Part shown: positions 1-10,500 of the stretch, one piece after another
Numbering within the stretch: position 1 is the first letter of the stretch
Layout of the letters: the number at the start of each line of letters is the position of its first letter
Origin: Arcuatula senhousia
Taxonomy: Eukaryota > Mollusca > Bivalvia > Mytilida > Mytilidae
Assembly: GCA_963971305.1 (NCBI GenBank)
Contig: OZ020306.1
Span: 1,542,842-1,606,841, forward strand
Direction of reading: 5' to 3'
DNA: 64,000 bases
Program-made: the position numbers and the translations under genes
The notes under the pieces: generated by a model
Databases searched by the model: none
What the model was told of the DNA's origin: nothing
The model's input: only the letters and a program-made list of their open reading frames with translations

Positions 1-230
1 TGCTTGTCCTTCAGAAGGGTCGAAAAAAGGTTATCCCATGTATGGGTAAAGCAACGGCCCATACACGTTAAAGACCCCTTTGTAAAGTATGTGTGATAAG
101 AGTAGGCTCAATGGGGGCCTCTACAAAGGTCATTCTAGCAAACTGCAAGCTGGAGAGGGATTCACATAAGAACAAAGCTGGTTCCTTATCTAGGATAAAT
201 AAAGTTTTAACTAAGAAGCAAGGAATTAAG
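1..230. repeat. dispersed bivalve repeat, fragment
   Basis: This block resembles 29740-29850 in order and wording: a 'cttcRgaaggg' start, then 'aaaaggttatccc', a short gap, 'attcacataag', and a shared 'ataaataaa' tail. A shorter related stretch lies at 22340-22418, next to the 3' end of Penelope-like copy B1. The 'acgttaaagacccc' and 'agtaggctca' words look like pieces of widespread molluscan dispersed repeats, but I cannot name the family. It is cut by the window edge. Confidence 0.5.
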
Positions 231-2325
231 TAGTGCAATAAAAAGAATACTGGAGTATGTTTTTGTTACAGATTTTTTAAGTTCCAATATTTTATGATAG
301 TTGTGTAATGTATAGTAACAATTGCATGGGACATGTACTAATATATTGTTAGATACATGCAATTAATCACTACATGTACTACTGAAAGATAACATATTCA
401 AATGATTTCGATTATTTTATTACTATTTACTGTTTACATTGTAGCTACATGTACATGTTTCATCAGATTAGATGTATATACATGTACTTCATGTTCATGG
501 TTTTACATTACTGAATTTTTTTGTATTTTAACCTTAAGCATATCCATATCTTCTCCTTTGATGCATTTTGATATGAATAAATTAACTGAAAACTAGTTCC
601 CAAATGGATACCTAATGTTGGGCTGGACTTTATATACATGGAGAAAACCAGTCCAAATAATTTCCCCCTTAATGATATGTCTTCTTTTTGTTTATTTTCT
701 TTAATCTAATGTATTGTGTTCATTATCAAATTCATTCAAACTGTTAGGGTTTGGGCTAACACAATATAAAGACAGTGACAGGATGATGCCCAAGTAACTA
801 TCCATTCCCAAATCCCTTACTTAAAAGTTTGAAAAATAGATATGATATTTATGAGGAATATGATAGCCAACATAAGTGGAAATAATAGATTGTCTTTCCT
901 TCAACATGTTCAATGTATGTAATTTGTTCTATACATGCCAATTTTATTACTATCGATTGAGGATCCTCCATAAAAAAAAAATTACATGCATCTTGATTTG
1001 GGTACTCTGGAGTCCACACCTCTGTATTTGACCAAGCAGTAACCGTTGTACTTTTTCACATCAATTTTAGATAGGAATAAAACTTTTATCACAATATTTT
1101 ATATTCTTAAAAAATTCTCTCATCTGATGATTCTTCTGCCCTATATAGTTCCATCATAAAGACCTGTCTAGTATACTACTTGCAAATATCCCAGTGTATT
1201 CTTTCAACTTACAACCCTTTGTGTAATATGTTGGCATGCAAGCTTTAATGTCATATTTTATCTTAATTTTTGTCATGCAATAGAACAAACTATTTTGTCC
1301 AGCTAGAGATGTTATTGAGTTCTAAAATGTATTTTTCTCCAGACATGCCAGAGGAATGTTGAGTTTTCTAAAATGTAATTTTTATCTAGAAGGAGCCTTT
1401 TTATAACCCATAAAATCACAAAATGGAGGGAGCTAACGAGGACCATAAAAGATTTGTACACATGATTGACAGATTTATTGATTTTGACCAGGAAAAAGTG
1501 CAGATCAACTTTTTATGGCCCCTTTTTCTTAACTAAATCTTCCGTTGATAAAGATACAAATTCAATATAATTTTAAGACATGACAATGGTAACAATATGG
1601 TTATAATTGACTAATATCTACTACAGATCCTTAAAGATTCAGTAAATTGACCTGTCAATCCCTAAAATAAACAATAATCCTATTTTTATTTGACTAAATC
1701 CATGCCATTTTCCATGTTTTGATTATTTCGGAACTCCTCTAAAAATCAATAATTGGATAAAAATAGACTAAATGACAAAACGAAATTTGATGACTTTCAA
1801 TAAAAATATTATCATTTAGGATGGAAATAATAATTAATTAACAATTTTCCCCCATTGTGACTTTCCATAAATGTGTTTTCATGCTCCCATCTGGCATCAA
1901 TAGAATCACACGAACTATTTATAGAGGAAGGGGGAACTACTCCATTTTTCTTCAAGGGTGGATTTACGAAGTACAGCTTCAATAAATAAAATTGGACAGT
2001 ATTAGTGACTATATTCACCTTTAAGGTAATTTTCTATTCATAAAATATATAAATGTAGAAGTTTTAGTGAAAATCTAAAAGTTTGATGCTGGATCTTTGC
2101 TTAAATTGAGGTCTGATGTGTGTCTGTCACATGGCCTAAATTTGCCTGTAGTTATTTTTAGTACTCCGGTGTTTTCCTAACCATAAAAATTGTAATTCTA
2201 AATTTATTGGCACAAAAACCCACACAAATGTTTCTAAACAAATAAATTTACCATCCATAACCTTTTCTGATGATATTTACACATTTTATTTGTTTAAAAC
2301 GCGTTGAAAGGCAAATGACGTCCAA
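231..2325. other. AT-rich intergenic or intronic DNA, no gene recognised
   Basis: Only short open frames with no recognisable domain occur here, and stops are frequent on both strands. A 37-codon ATG frame at about 1424 (starting Met-Glu-Gly-Ala) is too short and isolated to call. Confidence 0.5.
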
Positions 2326-2391
2326 CCCGTATATATACGGGATCCGCAGTGAGCCTGACGTTACTCATCCCGTATATATACGGGATCCGCA
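2326..2391. repeat. twin 23-bp repeat, each with a 16-bp perfect palindrome
   Basis: The 16-bp palindrome CCCGTATATATACGGG occurs at 2326-2341 and again at 2369-2384. Each copy is followed by GATCCGCA, giving a direct repeat with a 43-bp period. The flanking words 'gcctgacgttactc' and 'tggctagggtt' suggest part of a dispersed repeat; this is inference. Confidence 0.75.
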
Positions 2392-2850
2392 TGGCTAGGG
2401 TTAAATTTTGTATGAGTAAGTTATTGGACTTATCCACTTCGTTTATTTAAGGTCATATAGAAACACTTTAATACATCATGTACATGTATTGTAAATGTAA
2501 TGCAAGAAGCAATAAGGTACAGGGGCAACCAAATATCAAAAGTCAGAAATTTCAAAGAAGAAAAAAAAACAGATAATGTGAACTACAAAGACAACACAAA
2601 GAAACAAACAACAAAAAATTACAAACAACAACTGAATGACAATTAGCAGTGCCAATTCAAGTTGCAACTTTGCTGAAACTGCTCAACAGATTTTAATGAA
2701 ATTTTGTAGGCTATCCTTTCATATATTATTCTTTGTCCTCTTATATACAGACAAATTGTCTTTATATTAAACTAATGTTAAGCTCGATTACATATGTAAT
2801 TGCTGTTTATAAATTAAGCTCAACATGCATATTTATTATTTTGCTTTCAG

Positions 2851-2931
2851 AAAATCAGAATCTCCAGAATTAAACAGTTTCATCAAGAAGTTTAACAATG
2901 AATGGACAAATTCAAAAGGAATTGCTTTGAG
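2851..2931 (+). CDS. possible single coding exon of an unrecognised gene
   Basis: An 81-bp open segment follows a polypyrimidine-rich acceptor (ttgctttcag) and ends at a weak donor (GAG|GTGATT). In the frame that takes the first base as the end of a codon it reads a hydrophilic, protein-like peptide beginning KSESPELNSFIKKF. If spliced to the next acceptor-like site (tatatttacag, 4163), the frame would stop one codon later, so this could be a penultimate exon. No domain was recognised and no upstream exon was found. Confidence 0.22.
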
Positions 2932-3230
2932 GTGATTATATTTGTGTTATTTTGAGGACATTTAAATGATATTTTGCACAGTTGTTGAGTACAATAAAAT
3001 ACAGGTCAAGTTTAATTTTCAGGATGATCTGAAAAACATTATTGAAGATTTGCCACTTTGTAAATTTTCAAAATTTGAAAATGATGAAATTTCTGGTCTA
3101 AGAAAGATAACTCATTTCTTTTCTGTCTCTATATAGATGTATAGTATATACAGCATAATATACAAACACTTTTAACTATTGATGAATATTGTGGTTAGGT
3201 ATCATTTAATGTCCCATTAGATGCCATATT

Positions 3231-3425
3231 TTCAGCTCATGTGAGCTAGCTATTACCATCACTTGGTGTCCATTAGCAATTTTTCAAAAATATTCTCTTA
3301 ATCTACTGAATTGAATTTGATGAAACTTGGTATGATTGATCCTTAGGGTGTCCTGCACAAAACTTGCGTTTCAATTTTTGTTTAGATTCGTCACAATGCA
3401 GATAGAAAAAAGTTGTTGCTTGCTT
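3231..3425 (-). repeat. 3'-end fragment of the hairpin-ended element family (see 18946-20905)
   Basis: Read on the minus strand this matches the last ~200 bp of the element at 18946-20905. Shared features are the 'tagtgcaggacaccctaagg' type segment, 'accaagtttcat', and the 'ccaagtgatggcaatagct' segment before the terminal GAGC-type hairpin. The rest of the element is absent. Confidence 0.6.
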
Positions 3426-6010
3426 AAAAAACAGCTTGTTTAGCTCTACCAAAGTCTCCATAGGGTCAAGGTTGATAGATTACCTATAAAATATATATAT
3501 TATATTACATGTACAAGTAAGCAGTGGTCTTAGAACTGAATATATTTCATGATAAACTGGGATTTTTTTTCACTGAGAACTGCCTGTATTTCCCTAGTGT
3601 CAATGTTGTAGAAAAATTGAAATATAACATACCGTAATATACAAATGAAGTATCCCTATCACACAATTCATGCTTAGTATTATGAAATAGGTGTATTTAG
3701 AATAATCAACAGGATATATTGTATCTTTATTCGAAATCTTGATGTATTGGACTTTGATAATATTTTGAGTTTATGAATAAATAAATCAATTTAATACATG
3801 TAATTTGCTGAAAAATACAAAGAATATTTGTACAAGACACAAACCTTGGAAACAGGTAGAAAAATGAGTCACTGCCATATTTTATGACAATTAGATTTTT
3901 AACAAAAAAATAGATAAGTTGATCATTGAAAAACATCCAATTTGATTTTGAACATAATCAGAATTTAACCAGATTTGTTAATCTCATTTGTTTATCAGTG
4001 ACAGTGGCTGTGTGTCCTTCCTCATATTTATTATTAGATGGAATTACAGAGACATTGAGTATACAAAGTTTAATATTTTTAGCATTTGATTAGATAAATC
4101 ATTTTTTATATCAGCATTACTTTTTTACCTTGAACTTCATATCTTTTAATCTTATATTTACAGATAAAGAATTTTCAACTTTGGAGATAATAAATGTAAA
4201 TAAACATTGCCCAATTCGGATCAAGAACTGTAGCAGCATTACCTGATCAACCAGCAAGACAGATGTTCAAAATATTTAACAATATTTAAATTATTTTGCA
4301 ATGAAATCACAGAGTCCATTGTTATTAATTTTAAAATTAGTTGAAATCATTTCTTCTTTACAAAATATTAAATGCTGTTTATTTCTTTTATTTATTAAAA
4401 ATAATCAGGAAGGAAAACATTTGAAAAGAAAATTCAACTTCATTGAAGAAGAATAATTTCATCTAAAGGCCATATGAACTATTGTGAATCACTTTGCATC
4501 AGTGGTCAGTTCTACTTTTTAGAAGTCTTCTCTTTTCAAACATGTCAAATGAGTGGACCAAGGGGAAAAATACATGTTGTGGTTTCTCAGTATGTTCCTT
4601 GAAATGTTGTTCATAAAACAATGGCATTGAGTCATAGCTGAAAATAAAACAAAGTCTTCAGCACAATAAGGGGGTACCCAACACTTATGCTAAAATAAAT
4701 TTTTGTCGTATAATATTCCTGAAAATTAGCAAAAATATTCACTTTGAATAAATAAATTAATTGACAAAAACTAAAGGAAATTCGAACCATAGGTTTCTTT
4801 TTGTTGAACATAATGAAGTTTCAACATTTCCTATTTTGATCATTTAGAAGCTTGATTTCTTTGATTAAATGTAATTAACTAAAATGTTCAAAGGATTTTT
4901 TAGAGTTATCTACCTTAGGTGTTCTGTATCCCCTTTAAAAAATTGAAAAAAAAAACTTAACAATATTGATTATATTTCTCAGTTTTAAGGTGGTTCAGTG
5001 CTAAAGAAGTGAAATGTTATATTGATTATAAACGTGCAATGTACATTAAGGTTAATGAAGACACCTTGACTGAAAAAAATTCTTTCATTGACACTTTAAT
5101 TTTTTTATATCTTGTTTTTTTTTTGTTCTGTCAAACATTATCTCCATTCCTATAAGATAGAATAAAACAAAACAAAAAATCTGTCACCAGCTTAGATTTT
5201 TTCCTAACATTTAACCATTGCTCATTTAGGGTCAGTAGTGACAAGAATTATCTCAAGAGGTGAATGGTGGAATCTCTAAATAAATAGATATCTATTACTC
5301 ATTTTAATGAATTCAAATATTTTTAATATTCTATTATTGTCTTGATGGCCATTTGTCTTTATTTAGTACAACAGTCATGCATTTGATACCTGTCCTTAAT
5401 TACCTTAAAACCAAAATATGTAAGAGATGTACTAAATTTTTCTGAGTTTAAGGAATAAATGAAGGTTGTCTTTTTTATACATTTTATGTCATTATATGGA
5501 GATTTGTATAGCCATTGTAATTTAACCATGAGTTGAGCATCTTTACTCATTTCAACAATTATTTGAAATTTTTAATGTGTTGATACAATCTTTTGGATCA
5601 GTTAATCCTAGCCAATTGGCAATTCCCTAGTTTAATATAGAAAAGTAAAAGTGAGAAAATATTCATTTTCCCAAAATAATTACATGATATATTGAAACTC
5701 AAACTGAACTAAAAGCAAATTTTGTACTCTTAGAAAACTTATTTAAAAATTCATTTTGTAATAAAATTTCATGATTTTATTTTTTATTTTTTTCTATAGT
5801 GTATCTGTGATAATACAAATTGTTATTTATTAATGATTTATTTTTATTAAAATGTACTACTTTGTATGTTTTTCATTGCACTTAATATATAGTGAAAAAA
5901 AAGTAATACTTTTTTAGATAGCTATTATTTCAGTATTTTAATTTCCTAGTCTGAAATATTCACATTAAAGGGTATGAATATTGAGTACAAAACCAATTTT
6001 AACACAAATG
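3426..6010. other. AT-rich DNA, no gene recognised
   Basis: No open frame here shows a recognisable domain or good splice context. Homopolymer A and T runs are common. Confidence 0.5.
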
Positions 6011-6019
6011 GCTTACTGC

Positions 6020-6110
6020 ATAGAAGATCCTGTAGGAATCGAACCAAGTTGTCAAGCAAGAGTTCAGTTGGAAAGCCAACTATAATCCCGAAAGCCCTCC
6101 CTTTCAAAAA
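6020..6110 (-). repeat. tRNA-like segment, possible SINE head or tRNA pseudogene
   Basis: The minus strand contains GGTTCGATTCC, a perfect match to the RNA polymerase III B-box consensus. About 35 bp upstream is a D-arm-like hairpin (AGTTGG CTTT CCAACT). I could not fold a good acceptor or anticodon stem, so this is not a functional tRNA call. Confidence 0.3.
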
Positions 6111-6351
6111 CAACAGGTGACCATCAGTAGTCGTTTCTTGTTAAATTGTAATTTTTATAGACATGCAAGTTGTTTTTTTTTTATCCAATTCCTTATCACA
6201 TGCACGAATGAAAAATAAAGAGTTGTGAAATAAGTGTACACTTATAAGTGCACAGTATAAACGTGCACAAGGCCAGCAATTTTACTCTATGCATCACTTC
6301 TTCAAGGTTTTTGACAGTTGAATAATTATCAACCTTTCCATGGCTGATTTC

Positions 6352-6815
6352 AGATGTTTGGATACCAGCATCCAGACTTATTTTTGGATGCCAGCATCCA
6401 GACTTTTTGGGATGCCAGCATCCAGACTTATTTTTGGATGCAAGCATCCAGACTTATATTTGGATGCCAGCATCCAGACTTTTTGGGATGCCAGCATCCA
6501 GACTTATTTTTGGATGCCAGCATCCAGACTTATATTTGGATGCCAGCATCCAGACTTATATTTGGATGCCAGCATCCAGACTTATATTGGGATGCCAGCA
6601 TCCAGCCTTTTTTTAAGTCAGCATCCAGAGTCATTGGGATGCCAGCATCCAGACAAATCTGGCTTTCTACATCTATTTAAATTGGGATGCCAGCATCCAG
6701 ACTCTGGGATGCTGGGACACATATTAGGAGGAAAGTACCTATGATTGCCGTATCCAGACCCAGCCTTCTTGAATCAGTTTAAAAAACATTGGGATGCCAG
6801 CATCCAGAAGTAATA
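6352..6815. repeat. hairpin minisatellite, ~26-bp unit around GGATGCCAGCATCC
   Basis: About fifteen units repeat GGATGC-CA-GCATCC followed by 'agacttatattt' or 'agactttttg'. Each unit holds a 6-bp inverted repeat with a 2-nt loop. The array is regular at 6352-6600 and degenerates to 6815 with deletions and insertions. Several overlapping frames are open across it only because the unit lacks stops; they are not genes. Confidence 0.9.
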
Positions 6816-7384
6816 TTAGATGCCAACCATTCGAATAAATATCAATTCCAGCATACAAATATTTTTTGACGCAAAAACAATCGTTCTTTGCTTTATTAGC
6901 CGATGAATTTAATGTAGATGCAAAAAGTAACAGAAAGAACAAGCTCTTGTTAAAGAAAACATATTGTATGCTACATTAACGATTCCTCAATAAAATACAC
7001 TCTATTTAAATAAGATCTGCATAACACAACTGTTTTATTGCAGTTCCTATCATAAATCTACCGATTCAAAATCTTCTGAACAAAAAGCATAAAATGTGCA
7101 TTTAAAATTTTTAAGCACACCAAAAAAAGTATTATCAGAATCTGCATTCAAACCACATCAATTAAAATAAAGACTCATTAGTTAACTTAGAATCCCCCAA
7201 ATGACCCGAGATGCAATATGTATCAAAAATAGCTCAAACCTGAAAGAAAGTATCCAAAATTAGCTTAGAAATAAAGAAACATAATATTTTTTCCCAAAAT
7301 TGACCAGAACACATGAAAAATATGAAAAACGGCATATGAGAATTTTAAATTTTAATTGAGAACCCATTTATAGTATTTTAAGTC
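6816..7384. other. AT-rich DNA, nothing recognised
   Basis: No coding frame with domain content, no tandem structure and no match to other repeats in the window was seen. Confidence 0.5.
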
Positions 7385-7530
7385 TTGGGCCAATGCAAGA
7401 CGGTAAGCAGTGACCTATGGTCATGTTGAAGACTGCTTGCTGTTTTCCTTTGTGATTTTTTGAATTGCTTTTTGTTTATGTTTGTTGTGTCGAGTACACT
7501 TATTCCACATCTCAATATCGTCTATTTTAA
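7385..7530 (+). mobile_element. 3' tail of a Penelope-like (family B type) element
   Basis: The stretch ends in 'cacttattccacatctc' followed by a TTCTA-type terminus. The same end is seen on copies B1 (22419) and B2 (58150). No reverse-transcriptase coding sequence is attached, so this is a severely 5'-truncated or eroded copy. Confidence 0.5.
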
Positions 7531-7718
7531 ACTCGTCACGGGATATAACTGTCCAGAACTGTTCTATGACAAGACAGGACTTGTCATAATCTATCCTAGA
7601 ACTGTCAGCAGAACAGAATTAGAACAGATTCCTGACAGTTCCTTACAGTTCTAAAGAGATGTTAGAACTGGACTCAACTGTAAATTTTGCCTAACAGCAT
7701 TGACTTCATGCAGATAAG

Positions 7719-7755
7719 TCATGTGAGCTATTCAGGCTCCTGGGAGCCTCTTATT
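7719..7755 (-). repeat. 5'-end fragment of the hairpin-ended element family
   Basis: On the minus strand it reads AAGAGGCTCCCAGGAGCCT, then 'gaatagctcacatg'. This is the same terminal hairpin (AGGCTCC-CA-GGAGCCT) as at 10501 and 18946. The adjoining 7535-7690 holds scattered 'gaactgt' words and an 8-bp-stem hairpin (ATGACAAG...CTTGTCAT at ~7566). Confidence 0.5.
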
Positions 7756-8378
7756 CGTTCATTCTAACATCTTTTGTCGAATACTTTTTGGAAATCCGGT
7801 TAATAAAATGGTGAATGCCAGGCGGTAAGCTAGTGGATTATATTTTTGCAACAATACAAAAATATGTGAAAATACATGTAGCAACTAATTTTCACAGCCT
7901 TTTGATATTTTGTATTCGTTTTCAGAATGAGGTTCCTTTCAGTATGATTTGATTCCAGATCTGGTGCTCATCTACTTCCAGTTTGATAATAAAAGATGTT
8001 GCACTGTGGCTTGTAAATAAAAGAATTATTTAAAAGGTAAATTGATCAGATATAACTGGGATTACATAAGTCAACTTTGATGACGTGTGCAATCTCAGTA
8101 TTTATGGTCAATTTAAACAAACATTTAGTGTTTTTTCACTGATGATATACTTAGGGTCTAAATATAAACGTATTTTCTCTTGCAACTTTTGAAATAAATA
8201 CAGTCGTGTTTCATGTACAATTGTTCCATTTTGAATGTAATTCAAAATGATAGCTTTATCATATAAAATATAGATCATATGCACTTGTTAATTATGCATA
8301 TCTTAAAGTATCACATATGACAGCATGTGATAAATCAAAAACATAAACATATATCAAATAGTTAAAACCTTATAATCA

Positions 8379-9550
8379 AAGAAGCAGAGGTACCAATGGG
8401 GTATCCGAATGTCAAAAGTCCGAAAGGGCAGAGACTAAACCAGTAAACACAAACAAGAACGGGACAAAAACAGACAACACGTAAAACATGGAAACACAAA
8501 ACAACTGAATATCAATCAACAACGCGAACTCCAGTCGAAACAAGAGTGAACTCAGGTGCTCCGGAAGAGTAAGCAGTTCCTGCTTGCTATAGCACACCCG
8601 TCGCGTTGCCAATAGTCCATTCAGCGTGTCAAATCCAGTAAAGGAAGACAAAACAACACCCTATGACAAACCAACATCTGCACTCATCTGAGAGATCGAA
8701 ATCCCATATTTGTCTATAAGTGCATGATGTCTTCCGTAAAATTTCTTGAGTGAAGACAGCGACCGAGGAGCAACATAACCCTGTGTGAGCAATTTTTGCG
8801 TCAGACGTGTCGCTCTGCTAAGGAAATCGATGTAAGTCCCGCACGCTCTGGAGTAACGAATCAATTGAGATACGTAAACTCCATAAGCTGGAGCTGACGG
8901 AATATTGCTACACAAGAAGGGGAAGTTGACGATTGGAAAGTTGAAGTCATCACGTTTGTCATAGAGCCTTGTTGAAAGTCTTCCTTGAGAGTCAATTTCG
9001 AGATGTAGATCTAAATATGAAGCAGACTTCCTAGAATCCGTTGTGTCCTTTATCTCAAGCTCCTGTGGATATATGAGATGGAGAAAGTCACCAAATCGAG
9101 AATTGTTTAGTGAAAGGACATCGTCAATATAACGGAACGTGAGGTTGAAAGAGAGAGCTAGTCTACGGTCTTTTTTGTCTAGAAGAGATTGCAAGAAGTC
9201 TGCTTCATATGAATGAAGAAACAAATCAGCAAGCAAAGGTGCACAATTAGTGCCCATTGGAATCCCTATTGTTTGCTGAAAAACACGTCCACCAAACTGA
9301 ACAAATATGTTGTCAATAAGAAAGTTGAGCATGTCGATTATTTGGTCTTCTGTAAATTTGTTCTTTTTCTTGGACTCATTGATGACAAAGTAAGTCTTGG
9401 TATAATCGACTACAAGAAATTTGTACCTGCGTTTTCCATTCTTTTTGAAAAAGCTGCGTTTAATCAGCTGTGCCAATCGCGATTTCAGTTGTTCATGTGG
9501 AATAGAAGTGTAAATAAACTTATCAATACCACTATACCTCACAGGTTCTT
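8379..9550 (-). mobile_element. Penelope-like (Naiad-type) retroelement, family A copy A1, 5'-truncated
   Basis: A minus-strand insertion carries the C-terminal half of a reverse transcriptase (see 8661-9554) followed by a ~280-bp 3' UTR ending at AAGAAGCAGAGG (8379). The same 3' UTR recurs at 31340, 54357 and 62398, and in eroded form at 17085, 18452, 28455, 40241 and 57254, so this is a high-copy family. The 5' cut falls near RT motif A. The upstream CxC linker and GIY-YIG endonuclease expected of Naiads are absent. Confidence 0.8.
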
Positions 9551-9554
9551 GCAA
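8661..9554 (-). pseudogene. C-terminal reverse transcriptase fragment of Naiad-type Penelope-like element
   Basis: The 297-codon open frame carries RT motif B (IGIPMGTNCAPLLADLFL) and the catalytic YIDD of motif C (TFRYIDDVLSLNN). These are followed by the conserved 'YDKRDDFNFPIVNFPFL' thumb segment and a C-terminal basic region. The frame starts inside the region around motif A (YTSIPHEQLK), so the N-terminal RT, CxC linker and endonuclease are missing and the copy cannot be autonomous. Its first ~10 residues are flanking DNA. The lineage call rests on similarity to copy B1, which shows the CxC linker. Confidence 0.8.
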
Positions 9555-9599
9555 ATGCTAGTCCTTCATTATACAAGTCAGCAAACAGTCAAAACCTGA

Positions 9600-10500
9600 A
9601 GAAGAATTATTTTGAAAGGACAATTAAAAATGAATTGTCTCCCCTTAAATGCAATACTTTAACAATTAAACATTTATTTACTATGGAAATGTGTTAAAGT
9701 TTAAAATCACACTCATATAGTAGTTAAAATATTTATTTTTTACTATGAACCATAAAGTTAAACTATTTAGAATGTTTAAACTGATTTTATTGAAAAACTT
9801 AGTTGCAGCTTAATAATAGAATCTTATTCATGCAAAGGTTATATAATATTTATAAAATTTATGTAACTTACAAATCAATCATTCACAACTCTCATAATCA
9901 ATCACCAGTTCATTCAAGTCAACCATTTTTTATAAATATAACTCATTCTGCTAAATTAATGGGTTTGAATATTAAATATAAGGATATGTTAATAAATGAC
10001 AAACCTTAAATGGAAATAAAGTAAAATCCAAAAAGTAAAGTGAATTCCAGTTGAAAACACAAAGAGATAACCAGAATGGCTCCTAAAGGTTTAAAGACAC
10101 AGGAAATAATGAAATAGAAAATGACTAGAAACTTCCCGCCAAAACTAAACTGATCCTTCATAAATAAAATTTTCAAATAAAACAAGGGAGATGATCCACT
10201 TGAAAAATGACCTAAAAATTACAAAGATATGTGTTGTAGACAGAAAATAAGCTGGTGACCCCAAGTTCATATTGTTTTATTTCAAAATATTTTGTGTTTT
10301 ATTGATTTTTTATCAAATAAAAACAAAATCAAAATTCGTGGATTTTTTCTGCGATAAGATTTTATGCTTATTATTTGAACTTTCCTATATAATCTATAGT
10401 AATTTAAGAAAACTTTGAGCCTAGATTTTGGGTAAACAAGCCAGGAAAGGGGGTCCAATATTTTTACACAAGATAAAGTATATACATGTTATTAATATAT
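9600..10500. other. AT-rich DNA, nothing recognised
   Basis: No coding, tandem or terminal-repeat structure was found between copy A1 and the hairpin-ended element. Confidence 0.5.

Noticed and set aside
6020..6110. A functional tRNA gene
   Set aside because: Only the B box and a D-arm-like hairpin are convincing; the acceptor and anticodon stems do not pair.
8412..8651. 79-codon frame recurring at 8412, 31372 and 62394
   Set aside because: It is the 3' UTR of family A. It recurs because the repeat recurs, and the eroded copies do not keep the frame.
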